Positions 9,061 through 17,133 of a stretch of DNA of 32,619 nt are shown one piece after another. Positions within the stretch are counted from its first letter, which is position 1, and each line of letters opens with the position of its first letter. The stretch is from VMDH01 sp038108875 (lineage in GTDB: Bacteria > Pseudomonadota > Gammaproteobacteria > Magnimaribacterales > D2472). Location: NCBI GenBank assembly GCA_038108875.1, contig JAYNII010000013.1:1-32619 (forward strand), read 5' to 3'. The position numbers and the translations under genes were made by a program. Below the pieces are notes generated by a model. It had not been told where the DNA came from. It was given only the letters and a program-made list of their open reading frames with translations, and searched no databases.

Positions 9061-11615
9061 AAACTATAGAGATAAGACAAAAATTTTTAGATTACTTCGA
9101 AAGCAAGAGTCATAAAGTTTGCCCATCAAGCTCCCTCATTCCTACTAATGATGAAACTTTATTATTTACAAATGCTGGCATGGTTCAATTTAAAGACGTC
9201 TTTCTTGGAACTGAGAAATCTTCATTTGTTAGAGCAACTTCAGCTCAAAAGTGTATCAGGGCAGGGGGCAAACATAATGATCTTGAAAATGTAGGTTATA
9301 CATTAAGACACCATACTTTTTTTGAGATGTTAGGCAACTTTAGCTTTGGAGATTACTTTAAAGAAGATGCCATCAAATTTGCATGGGATTTTTTGACTAA
9401 AGAACTTAAGCTCAACAAAGATAAACTATGGATTTCTGTATTTAAAGAAGATTTAGAAGCTGAGGAAATTTGGAAGAATTTAATCGGTATTGATCCCAAA
9501 AGAATTGCAAGACTAGATGAAAAAGATAATTTTTGGTCAATGGGTGATACAGGTCCCTGTGGACCATGTTCTGAAATATATTACGACCATGGAGAAGAAT
9601 TTGATGGAACTCCACCTGGTCATCCTGGAGATGAGGGGGATAGGTTTGTTGAAATCTGGAACCTTGTGTTCATGCAGTTTAATCGTGACCAAGAAGGCAA
9701 GCTTACTCCCCTTCCTAAACCATCAGTTGATACTGGGATGGGTCTAGAGAGAATTGCTGCTGTCATGCAAAAAGTAGCATCCAATTATTCTATAGATTTG
9801 TTTAAAGACCTCATCAGTGCAAGCGAAGGCTTATTAAAAAATGCTGGTTCTAATTCTCACAAGGTTATTGCAGATCATATAAGGTCTGCAAGCTTCTTGG
9901 TGTCTGATGGAATTGTTCCCTCAAATGAGGGCAGGGGTTATGTTCTTAGAAGAATAATACGCAGAGCTGTTAGGCATGGATATAAATTAGGTGCTCGAGA
10001 ACCATTCTTTTATAAATTAGTTACTCCACTAGTGGAAACCATGGGTTCACAATATCTTGAGCTTAAGAGCAAAGCAGAAAAGATTAAACAAATACTTCAA
10101 ACCGAAGAAATCAAATTCTTTGAAACGCTAGGAAAAGGATTGAAAATTCTTGATGAACATTTATCTTCTAAAAAGAAGATTATAAGTGGGGAAATTGCCT
10201 TTAAACTTCATGATACATTCGGATTTCCTATTGATTTAACCCAGGATATAGCTAGAGAAAAAGAGATTAAAGTAGATATTCCTAGCTTTTATAAGCTTAT
10301 GGAAAAACAACAAGAAAGTTCAAAACAGGGCAGCTCTTTTACAAAGCTAACCCTGGATCTAGGCAATCTTCCTGAAACTATCTTTGATGGTTATCACGCT
10401 CTTCAATCTGAATCTTCTGTTTTAGGAATTTGGGAGGATGGTAAAGCGATCGAAAAAACTAGTGGAAAAAGAATTGCACTAGTTGCCTTTAAAAACACAC
10501 CTTTTTATGGAGAATCTGGAGGTCAAGTTGGAGACAAAGGAGAGGTTTCATCAACAGGATTTTTAGGAAAGATTCTAGATTGTCAAAAAGAAGGAGGTAT
10601 TTATTTACATTCGGTTCAATCATCACAAGGCTCTCTAAGTCTAGGAGAGAATGTTAAGTTGATAGTTAGCGACAAGTTAAGAAATAATGCTGCTCGCAAT
10701 CATTCTGCAACACATCTTTTACATGCAGCTCTAAAACAAGTCTTAGGAAATCATATCGAACAAAAAGGATCATTAGTAAATGATCAGAAACTAAGGTTTG
10801 ATTTTTCACATCCTAAACCATTAACTAAATCTGAAATTAGATTGATAGAAGATTTAGTTAATACCATTATTTTGCAAAATGATGAAGCTAACACTAAGTT
10901 AATGAAATTGAATGAAGCAAAAGCTGCCGGAGCAGAGGCTATGTTTGGTGAAAAATATAGTGATGAAGTAAGAGTATTAACATTAGGAGCTGGTTTCTCT
11001 ATGGAGCTCTGCGGCGGGACTCATGTAGAGCGTTCTGGAGACATCGGGCTCTTTTTAATTCAATCTGAATCAAGCGCTTCCTCAGGAATTAGAAGGCTTG
11101 AAGCAATAACTGGAGAAAATGCTTTAGGATATATCCGCTCACTTAGAGAAAATATCCACAGATTGCAAACTACTCTTAATACTCCTCTTGAAGATATTTC
11201 AGATAAAGTAAAAAAACTACAAGAAGAAAATAAAAGTTTGAAAAAAGGATTTTCGCAGACTGCTGCCATCAATTTACAAGAAACCTCTTTTACTCACAAA
11301 GACATTATTCTCTGTCTTGCTAGCTCTTCTGAAAAAGATACATCATCATTGCGAGGCTGGGTCGATAATAAGAAAGCCAATCCAAAAACCATAGCAGTTT
11401 GTTTTGGAGGTAGCCCTGATAATCTTCTAATTATTGTTGGTGTTTCAAAAGATCTTAAAAAAAATATCCAGGCCAACACTATTCTTAATAGTATACTTCA
11501 GCCCTTTAAAGGAAGAGGGGGAGGCAAAGAAGAATTTGCCCAAGGAACTCTAACTATTGAATCTACTGAGGGTTTGTTGGAAACGTTGTTAAAAATTATT
11601 AAAGAAATTATTTAA
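9057..11615 (+). CDS. alaS: Alanyl-tRNA synthetase
   Basis: AlaRS is a class II synthetase charging tRNA-Ala. The 852 residues are close to the family norm. The N-terminal catalytic core includes RHHTFFEMLGNFSFGDYFK and GMGLERIAAV. The editing domain carries the zinc-site residues His549 and His553 (HSATH) and Cys652/His656 (CGGTH). A coiled-coil C-Ala domain ends the protein with the GRGGGKEEFAQG motif. The start is TTG inside the preceding stop (TTGA). It yields MKTIEIRQKFLDYF, matching the standard N-terminus, and no ATG would preserve it. Confidence 0.98.
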   Translation: MKTIEIRQKFLDYFESKSHKVCPSSSLIPTNDETLLFTNAGMVQFKDVFLGTEKSSFVRATSAQKCIRAGGKHNDLENVGYTLRHHTFFEMLGNFSFGDYFKEDAIKFAWDFLTKELKLNKDKLWISVFKEDLEAEEIWKNLIGIDPKRIARLDEKDNFWSMGDTGPCGPCSEIYYDHGEEFDGTPPGHPGDEGDRFVEIWNLVFMQFNRDQEGKLTPLPKPSVDTGMGLERIAAVMQKVASNYSIDLFKDLISASEGLLKNAGSNSHKVIADHIRSASFLVSDGIVPSNEGRGYVLRRIIRRAVRHGYKLGAREPFFYKLVTPLVETMGSQYLELKSKAEKIKQILQTEEIKFFETLGKGLKILDEHLSSKKKIISGEIAFKLHDTFGFPIDLTQDIAREKEIKVDIPSFYKLMEKQQESSKQGSSFTKLTLDLGNLPETIFDGYHALQSESSVLGIWEDGKAIEKTSGKRIALVAFKNTPFYGESGGQVGDKGEVSSTGFLGKILDCQKEGGIYLHSVQSSQGSLSLGENVKLIVSDKLRNNAARNHSATHLLHAALKQVLGNHIEQKGSLVNDQKLRFDFSHPKPLTKSEIRLIEDLVNTIILQNDEANTKLMKLNEAKAAGAEAMFGEKYSDEVRVLTLGAGFSMELCGGTHVERSGDIGLFLIQSESSASSGIRRLEAITGENALGYIRSLRENIHRLQTTLNTPLEDISDKVKKLQEENKSLKKGFSQTAAINLQETSFTHKDIILCLASSSEKDTSSLRGWVDNKKANPKTIAVCFGGSPDNLLIIVGVSKDLKKNIQANTILNSILQPFKGRGGGKEEFAQGTLTIESTEGLLETLLKIIKEII

Positions 11616-11620
11616 TTTTT

Positions 11621-12841
11621 ATGGAAACAATTGTACTTAAATTTGGAGGAACTTCTGTTGGAACTCTAGAGAGGATAGCTGCAGTCGCCAAAATTATTAA
11701 AGAGGCAAAGAAAGAAGCATTCCCCATAGTGGTAGTGTCTGCCATGAGCGGTGAGACAGATCGTTTAATTAATTTAGCAAACTCGGTTCATGAAAATCCA
11801 CCCAAGCGTGAATACGATGCTCTGATTTCTACAGGTGAAAAGGTTAGCGCAGCTCTGGTTGCTATGTCACTTGATAAAGTAGGTGTTGCATCTAAATCTT
11901 ACTCTGCAGCTCAAATTTCTATGAAAACCACTGCTCAATTCTCTAAAGCTAAGATCATTAACATTGATTTCACTAAGATTGAAGAAGCCATAAATAATGA
12001 TTTTGTGCCTGTGATCACAGGATTTCAGGGAATAACGGATCAAGGTGATATTACCACCCTTGGAAGAGGAGGTTCAGATACTACTGCTGTTGCTATAGCT
12101 GCAGCTATGAAATCAGTTAGATGCGATATCTATACTGATGTTGATGGAGTATATACAACTGACCCAAATGTGGTCCCTGAAGCAAAAAAATTAGACCAAA
12201 TCACTATGGAAGAAATGTTGGAACTCTCAGGTCAGGGAGCTAAAGTAATGCAAGTTAGGGCTGTTGAATTTGCTAGTAAATATAAAGTGCCAGTCAGAGT
12301 ACTTTCAAGTTTTAAATCTGGAGCTGGAACGCTCATAAGTTTAGAGGAGCCAAATATGGAGACCATGGAGAAAGCTGTTTTATCAGGTATTGCCTTTCAA
12401 AAAGATCAAAGCAAGTTCACTTTTCAGGGAGTAAAAGATTCTCCAGGGATTGCTTATTCTATTTTAAGTCCAATTGCAGCTGAAGGGATTGAGGTAGATG
12501 TAATTATTCAAAATATCAGCAATGAAGGTAAGACTGATTTTACCTTCACAACATCCTCGGTCGATAGAAAGGCAGTAGAAAATATTTTTGCTCAAAAGCT
12601 ACAAGATTTGGATTATGACAATCTTGTTATTGACGACAACGTTGGAAAAGTTTCTATTGTTGGAGTAGGTATGCGGACTCATGCTGGAATTGCATCAAGA
12701 GCATTTGAAGCGCTTGCAAGAGAAAGCATCAATATTTCAATGATTAGCACTTCAGAGATTAAGATTACCCTGGTAATCAATGTTGATGATGTCAATAAAG
12801 CAGTACAAATATTGCACTCTGCTTTTGAGCTTGAAAAGTGA
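11621..12841 (+). CDS. lysC: Aspartate kinase, monofunctional LysC type
   Basis: This enzyme phosphorylates aspartate in the first step to lysine, threonine, methionine and diaminopimelate. At 406 residues it is the monofunctional form. The kinase domain begins with VLKFGGTSVGT (Lys7), then has VVSAMSGETDRL, TTLGRGGSDTTAVA and YTDVDGVYTTDP. Two C-terminal ACT domains (about 265-400) include the conserved ISNEGKTDFTFT and SMISTSEIKITLVI segments, so allosteric feedback by lysine and/or threonine is expected. It lies five bases after alaS, so there is no room for a lysine riboswitch leader. Its TGA overlaps the GTG of pyrC. Confidence 0.97.
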   Translation: METIVLKFGGTSVGTLERIAAVAKIIKEAKKEAFPIVVVSAMSGETDRLINLANSVHENPPKREYDALISTGEKVSAALVAMSLDKVGVASKSYSAAQISMKTTAQFSKAKIINIDFTKIEEAINNDFVPVITGFQGITDQGDITTLGRGGSDTTAVAIAAAMKSVRCDIYTDVDGVYTTDPNVVPEAKKLDQITMEEMLELSGQGAKVMQVRAVEFASKYKVPVRVLSSFKSGAGTLISLEEPNMETMEKAVLSGIAFQKDQSKFTFQGVKDSPGIAYSILSPIAAEGIEVDVIIQNISNEGKTDFTFTTSSVDRKAVENIFAQKLQDLDYDNLVIDDNVGKVSIVGVGMRTHAGIASRAFEALARESINISMISTSEIKITLVINVDDVNKAVQILHSAFELEK

Positions 12842-14175
12842 TTGCCGACTTAGTAATAAAGAATTGCTCGCTGGTTAATGAGAATTCTATATCCCAAGTT
12901 GATATAGCTATTAAAAATTCCAGGATAGAAAAAATAGCTCCTTTCATTTCATCAGAAGCAAAGCATGAAATAGACTCTGTTGGAAATTTAATCATTCCTG
13001 GTGTTATAGATGATCAAGTTCATTTCAGAGAACCTGGATTAACTCACAAGGGAACCATTCATACAGAAACATTGGCTGCTTTAGCGGGAGGCACTACCTC
13101 TTTTTTTGAAATGCCTAACGTAAACCCTCCCACTACAACATTAGTTAATTTGAGGGAGAAATTTGCATTGGGAGCATTAAAATCGCATGCAAACTATTCT
13201 TTTTATTTTGGTGCATCTAATACAAATATCGAAGAAATCAAAAAATTAGACAAGGATGATGCTTCGGGTATAAAAATCTTTATGGGATCATCAACAGGGG
13301 ACATGTTAGTTGATGACAATAAGATATTAGAGCAAATCTTTGCTCATGCAGCAGTTCCTATCGTAACTCATTGTGAAGATACTCCTATGATTAAGGCATT
13401 AGAACAAAAGTATAGAAAACAATTCGGTGAATCAATACCTCCAGCCATGCATGCACAAATTCGTTCAAGAGAGGCATGCTTGAAATCCTCAACAGTTGCA
13501 GTAAATTTAGCTAGACGTTATGGTTCTGAGCTTCATATTTTGCATCTTTCCACCGAAGATGAATTAGCTCTTCTTAGCAATTTACCAATTAAGTCTAAAA
13601 ATATAACTGCTGAAGCATGTGTTCATCATTTGTATTATTCTGAAAATGATTATGAAGAACTCGGCCATCAAATTAAATGCAATCCATCAATCAAAGCAGA
13701 AACTGATCGTCTAGCATTACTTAGAGCCATAAAAGAAGGAAAAATTGATATTATTGCTACTGATCACGCTCCCCATACTTGGGAAGAAAAACAAAATTCT
13801 TATTTTGATGCCCCTAGCGGACTGCCCTTAGTACAACATACCTTAAATTTATTAATGGATTTAAGTCATCAAGGCCATTTTTCGATTGAAGAAATTGTTC
13901 AAAAGACTAGTCACAATGTAGCTACAAGATTTAAGATCAAAGATAGAGGATATCTCAGAGAAGGTTACTATGCGGATCTCGTAGAGATAAATCCAATCAA
14001 GAATATCACTGTGCATAAAGAGCAGTTGTATTATTTATGTGGATGGAGTCCTCTTGAGAATAAGACTCTTAGTGGTTCAGTAATAAGGACATACTTAAAC
14101 GGCAGCATGGTCTTCGAAAATGGAAAAGTAATTGAGCCTGCACCTATGGGTATGCAGCTAGAATTTAATAGGTAA
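12838..14175 (+). CDS. pyrC: Dihydroorotase
   Basis: This amidohydrolase-fold enzyme interconverts carbamoyl aspartate and dihydroorotate in pyrimidine synthesis. At 445 residues it is the longer, class I-like form rather than the short E. coli PyrC. Motifs are the N-terminal metal-site segment GVIDDQVHFREPGLTHKG, EMPNVNPPTTT, the probable carboxylated lysine in GIKIFMGSSTG, THCEDTPM and ATDHAPHTWEEK. The HxH metal pair reads Gln60-Val-His62, so the first His is replaced. Similar DDQVHFREPG sequences occur, to my recollection, in other dihydroorotases, so the enzyme is probably active. The GTG start overlaps the lysC stop (GTGA). Confidence 0.93.
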   Translation: MIADLVIKNCSLVNENSISQVDIAIKNSRIEKIAPFISSEAKHEIDSVGNLIIPGVIDDQVHFREPGLTHKGTIHTETLAALAGGTTSFFEMPNVNPPTTTLVNLREKFALGALKSHANYSFYFGASNTNIEEIKKLDKDDASGIKIFMGSSTGDMLVDDNKILEQIFAHAAVPIVTHCEDTPMIKALEQKYRKQFGESIPPAMHAQIRSREACLKSSTVAVNLARRYGSELHILHLSTEDELALLSNLPIKSKNITAEACVHHLYYSENDYEELGHQIKCNPSIKAETDRLALLRAIKEGKIDIIATDHAPHTWEEKQNSYFDAPSGLPLVQHTLNLLMDLSHQGHFSIEEIVQKTSHNVATRFKIKDRGYLREGYYADLVEINPIKNITVHKEQLYYLCGWSPLENKTLSGSVIRTYLNGSMVFENGKVIEPAPMGMQLEFNR

Positions 14176-14191
14176 TAATTTTTTATAAGGT

Positions 14192-14197
14192 TATAAT
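14192..14197 (+). promoter_or_regulatory. -10 box of the tRNA-Ser promoter
   Basis: A perfect TATAAT ends 13 bases before the tRNA 5' end, with TAGGTA (3 of 6 matches) at 17-base spacing as -35, overlapping the end of pyrC. The bases after it (TTCTCACCC) include a C-rich stretch resembling the discriminator of stringently controlled stable-RNA promoters. Confidence 0.45.
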
Positions 14198-14210
14198 TTC
14201 TCACCCTAAC

Positions 14211-14301
14211 GGAGAGATGGCTGAGTGGTCGAAAGCGGCACCCTGCTAAGGTGTTATACGAGTTTTTCGTATCGAGGGTTCGAATCCCTCTCTCTCCGCC
14301 A
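14211..14301 (+). tRNA. tRNA-Ser (anticodon GCT)
   Basis: A complete class II tRNA of 91 nt with the CCA encoded at 14299-14301. The acceptor GGAGAGA (14211-14217) pairs with TCTCTCC (14291-14297). The anticodon stem GCACC/GGTGT encloses CTGCTAA, with anticodon GCT at 14245-14247 for AGC/AGT codons. The long variable arm forms a 6-bp hairpin (ATACGA/TCGTAT), and the T loop is TTCGAAT. It lies 35 bases after pyrC and 9 bases before the end of hflX on the other strand. Confidence 0.97.
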
Positions 14302-14310
14302 TTTTAAATA

Positions 14311-15423
14311 TCAAACTCGCTGAACATAATCCTTATTGATTAAAGGTAGTAAATGGTCTTCGTGTATGCTTATATGCATTTTGATGGAATCTTTGAGATT
14401 CTTTTCTTCTAAAATAATCCCCAATTCCTCAAGCTTATATCTAACAAATGAGTATTTAAATGGAATCTTTATCCATCCCTTATAAATGGTTCCGTATAGA
14501 GCGCTATTAATTTTAAGTTTTAGATTGTCAAAACCAAATTGTGTTGTTGATGATATGTAGACCAAATTACCATCATCTATTCTTCCAAAATCTGTTTTTG
14601 GCAATAAATCAGATTTGTTAAATACCATTAATTGAGGAATCTCAATAGATAGCTCCCTAATAATTGATTGGGTTTGAGAAATTTTCTCTGCTCTTTCAGG
14701 GTCGTTAGCATCAACAACGTGTAGCAATAAATCGGCACTCCTTAGGTCATCCAGGGTGGCTTTGAAGGAATCAATTAGGTTAGTTGGGATATTTGAAATA
14801 AATCCAACAGTATCAGAGATTAATATTTCACCTGATCCTAATTCTGTTGAAGCCTTGCTAGTCTTGGAGTCTAGTGTTGCAAATAGCTGGTTTGCTGTAT
14901 ATTGGTTCTGATTAGTTAGCGCATTAAATAGCGTTGTTTTTCCAGCGTTGGTATAACCCATTAAGGCGATAATTTTTTTGTTACCTTTTTTTCTTTTGTA
15001 ACGATTAAGATCTTTTTGATTATGCTGCTTATCTAATTTTTTACTAAGCTGCTTGATTCTATTACCTATCAACCTTCTATCTGTTTCGAGTTGAGTTTCT
15101 CCTGGGCCTCGTAATCCAATTCCTCCTTTTTGTCTCTCAAGATGGCTCCAGCCTCTTACTAAACGAGTAGAGAGGTATTGAAGTTGCGCTAACTCTACTT
15201 GCAGTTTTCCTATATGACTTGATGCTCGTTTAGCAAAAATATCTAAGATTAAGCCTTGCCTATCAAGAACTCTGCATTGGAGAAACTTTTCTATATTCCT
15301 CTCTTGGATTGGTGATAGATCTGCATCAATAATTACCAGAGGATTTTTTTCTAGGTTAATTTGTGTTTTGATTTCTTCAAGCTTGCCTTTGGTTATATAG
15401 TGAGAAGCAGAAATTTGCCTCAA
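14311..15423 (-). CDS. hflX: GTPase HflX (coordinates from the first ordinary start codon, TTG)
   Basis: HflX is a ribosome-associated GTPase that splits stalled or stressed 70S ribosomes. This reading frame has 370 residues from a TTG. It shows the HflX-domain signature GGIGLRGPGETQLETDRR, the P-loop GYTNAGKTTLFNAL, the G3 box DTVGFI and the G4 box NKSD. HflX proteins are usually near 420 residues, and the part missing here is the first strand and helices of the N-terminal domain. The frame stays open upstream for another 46 codons of convincing HflX sequence without any ATG, GTG or TTG, so the real start probably lies near 15561 at an unusual codon (see the next entry). No hfq or hflKC lies beside it, unlike E. 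coli. Confidence 0.95.
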   Translation of the reverse strand: MRQISASHYITKGKLEEIKTQINLEKNPLVIIDADLSPIQERNIEKFLQCRVLDRQGLILDIFAKRASSHIGKLQVELAQLQYLSTRLVRGWSHLERQKGGIGLRGPGETQLETDRRLIGNRIKQLSKKLDKQHNQKDLNRYKRKKGNKKIIALMGYTNAGKTTLFNALTNQNQYTANQLFATLDSKTSKASTELGSGEILISDTVGFISNIPTNLIDSFKATLDDLRSADLLLHVVDANDPERAEKISQTQSIIRELSIEIPQLMVFNKSDLLPKTDFGRIDDGNLVYISSTTQFGFDNLKLKINSALYGTIYKGWIKIPFKYSFVRYKLEELGIILEEKNLKDSIKMHISIHEDHLLPLINKDYVQRV

Positions 15424-15561
15424 TAGAAAGGCGCACTCAAAGATTATCTCAACATCCGATGATGCGCAGAGTTCTCTAAACTCGTTCTCTTTAGAATTAG
15501 CATCAAAAAATCTATCTTGAGATCTTAGATGAGGATGAATGATTGCTGCTTTATTGCTGAT
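15424..15561 (-). other. Coding extension of hflX upstream of the TTG, with no ordinary start codon
   Basis: In frame with hflX and open back to a TAA, this stretch encodes the expected N-terminal HflX segment: AAIIHPHLRSQDRFF, then EFRELCASSDVEII, leading into the visible start of the gene. It would bring the protein to about 416 residues, the usual length. None of its codons is ATG, GTG or TTG. ATC at 15561-15559 (giving Met-Ser-Asn-Lys) is the candidate start best placed by length, with ATC and ATT codons a little downstream as alternatives. No Shine-Dalgarno is evident. A rare start codon, a sequence error or a small frameshift upstream would each explain it. Confidence 0.7.
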
Positions 15562-15597
15562 ATTCGTATGGACTAATTAACCATTAATTTAGCATAG

Positions 15598-15610
15598 ATT
15601 GTATTACAAT
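15598..15610. promoter_or_regulatory. Short inverted repeat with a possible -10 box between hflX and the thioesterase
   Basis: ATTGT-ATT-ACAAT forms a perfect 5-bp inverted repeat in the 69-base gap between divergent genes. Its right arm overlaps TACAAT (15605-15610), a 5-of-6 match to a -10 box, 20 bases before the thioesterase ATG. No good -35 is seen. A very similar repeat occurs at 17782-17792. Chance is possible in AT-rich DNA. Confidence 0.25.
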
Positions 15611-15630
15611 GACTGCCTTTAATTATTAAC

Positions 15631-16107
15631 ATGATTGAATTATTTCCACACATAGGCAAAACAGTGATCGTTGAAGAGGATATGTGCGATTTTAATGGCC
15701 ACATGAATGTTCTTCATATAAAAAATGTGTTTCAACAGGGGTGGGAGTGGACAACATCAGTATTTGGATTAAATGACGAATACTTTAGTGATGGCTTCTC
15801 AACTTTTACACTAGAAGATAATTACAGATTTCAAAAAGAATTTCTTCTTGGTCAGAGCATTTTTCCAAGATTTAGACTGCATAACCTAAACAAAAAATTA
15901 TTCCATATCTTGGGCGGTCTTTTTGACGAAGCTGACAATCTTTGTGCTGTTTATGAAACAATTGAAGGGCATATAGATATGAATATTCGAAAGATTGTTC
16001 CTTTTAGGGAAGATAAATTTCAAATCATGCTTGAAATCAAGAAAATTCATGACGAAACAGGCTTCATTCCATTCGATATGAGGCTAAAAATAAAGGACTT
16101 AACATGA
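15631..16107 (+). CDS. Hot-dog fold acyl-CoA thioesterase-like protein
   Basis: This 158-residue single hot-dog domain protein resembles 4-hydroxybenzoyl-CoA thioesterase family members. The active-site motif DFNGHMN is at residues 20-26. It is followed by a long helix carrying the paired aromatic and polar residues typical of the family, and then the strand segment GFSTFTLEDNYRFQKEF. The substrate is unknown. Its stop overlaps the start of the following SDR (ATGA), so the two probably act together, perhaps in lipid or carnitine-like acyl metabolism. A link to the steroid operon 1.7 kb downstream is possible but unsupported, because gloC on the opposite strand intervenes. Confidence 0.8.
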   Translation: MIELFPHIGKTVIVEEDMCDFNGHMNVLHIKNVFQQGWEWTTSVFGLNDEYFSDGFSTFTLEDNYRFQKEFLLGQSIFPRFRLHNLNKKLFHILGGLFDEADNLCAVYETIEGHIDMNIRKIVPFREDKFQIMLEIKKIHDETGFIPFDMRLKIKDLT

Positions 16108-16904
16108 CAGAAAACTCATATGTTCTAATCACAGGCTCATCTGCAGGCATTGGATTTGAGCTTGCTCATCAATTTGCTTCAAAAGGCTACAATATTGTTT
16201 TAACAGCCCGTAGAGAAGATAGATTAATTAAGCTTTCCAATGAGCTAATGAAACAATATGGAGTGGATGCAAAATTAATTTCTGCAGATTTAGCAGATAT
16301 GGATGCTCCAAAAAAGATACATGATTTTTGTAAAAACAATAACTTAGATGTTGAAATCTTAGTGAATAATGCTGGATATAGCATAAACAAAAAGTTCCAA
16401 GATACCAGCGAGGAAATTGAAGATAAATTTTTAACTGTGCTTGGAACCTCGGTAGTTCATCTTACCAAATATTTTATTAGTGACTTCTTATCAAGAGGCG
16501 GTGGAAAAATTATGATGGTTTCTTCCCTAGCGTCATTTGCTCCCCCGTCATCAGGCTGGGGAATGATGTATGGACCAGTCAAAACTTTTATCAATCGATT
16601 TGGTGATGCTATTAACATTAACTATAACTCCAAAGGAATTACTTCAACTAATGTGTGTCCTGGCTTTACTGTAACTGAGTTTCACACAGCAAGTGGCATG
16701 CAAGATAAAATGGATGCTGTCCCAGGCTTCATGAAAAAAGATGTTAAATTCGTTGCGAAAGGAGCCGTGGAAGCAACATTGAAAGGTAAGCAAGTGTGGG
16801 TCCCAGGAACTTTGAATAAGTTATTGGCTTTTTTGTGCAATGCTCTGCCATCAAAGTTATTAATTAAATTATCGGCAAGGCTTGCCGGAGGTCGTTATGA
16901 ATAG
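16104..16904 (+). CDS. Short-chain dehydrogenase/reductase (COG0300/DltE-like)
   Basis: This classical SDR of 266 residues has a Rossmann nucleotide motif TGSSAGIG (10-17), NNAG (88-91), a catalytic Ser probably Ser141 in VSSLAS, and Tyr156/Lys160 in MYGPVK. An arginine pair (ARRED, about 36-40) after the second strand suggests NADP(H). The Asn of the usual catalytic tetrad seems replaced in the segment LTVLGTSVVHLT; this needs an alignment. The COG0300 group includes ketoreductases and the microsomal 17-beta-HSD12-like enzymes, but the substrate cannot be read here. It overlaps the thioesterase by 4 bases and the TM2 gene by 8. Confidence 0.85.
   Translation: MTENSYVLITGSSAGIGFELAHQFASKGYNIVLTARREDRLIKLSNELMKQYGVDAKLISADLADMDAPKKIHDFCKNNNLDVEILVNNAGYSINKKFQDTSEEIEDKFLTVLGTSVVHLTKYFISDFLSRGGGKIMMVSSLASFAPPSSGWGMMYGPVKTFINRFGDAININYNSKGITSTNVCPGFTVTEFHTASGMQDKMDAVPGFMKKDVKFVAKGAVEATLKGKQVWVPGTLNKLLAFLCNALPSKLLIKLSARLAGGRYE
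16887..16891 (+). promoter_or_regulatory. Shine-Dalgarno GGAGG that fixes the TM2 gene start
   Basis: GGAGG lies 5 bases before the ATG at 16897, inside the end of the SDR gene. A TTG at 16882 in the same frame would place this site inside the coding sequence, so the ATG is preferred. It is one of the strongest ribosome binding sites in the window. Confidence 0.6.
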
Positions 16905-17133
16905 CAATCATAGTGATGAAAAAACTATCCTGCCAACATTCTTGCTATTTTTAATTTTATCTTGGCCTCTAGCAGCTCATCGTTTTTACTTAAGAAGGTA
17001 TGCCACTGCTATTCTTTTTATTATCACTTTCGCAGGTCTTGGGATCTGGTGGATTATTGACTTTATTCTTATAGTCACTGGTAATATGAAAGACGATCAA
17101 GGTAAAGTAGTAAAAGTTTGGGTAGATAACTAA
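16897..17133 (+). CDS. TM2 domain-containing small membrane protein
   Basis: A 78-residue protein with two predicted transmembrane helices (about residues 14-31 and 36-58) and a short charged tail. The sequence LAAHRFYLRRYATAILFIITFAG followed by GIWWIIDF is the TM2-domain pattern: a helix, a short H-x-F-Y turn with basic residues, then a second helix ending in W/D residues. The function of bacterial TM2 proteins is not established. The start is set by the GGAGG just upstream and overlaps the SDR end by 8 bases. It ends convergently against gloC, overlapping it by 4 bases. Confidence 0.8.
   Translation: MNSNHSDEKTILPTFLLFLILSWPLAAHRFYLRRYATAILFIITFAGLGIWWIIDFILIVTGNMKDDQGKVVKVWVDN

Noticed and set aside
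11616..11620. Lysine riboswitch ahead of lysC.
   Set aside because: Only five bases separate alaS and lysC; there is no leader.
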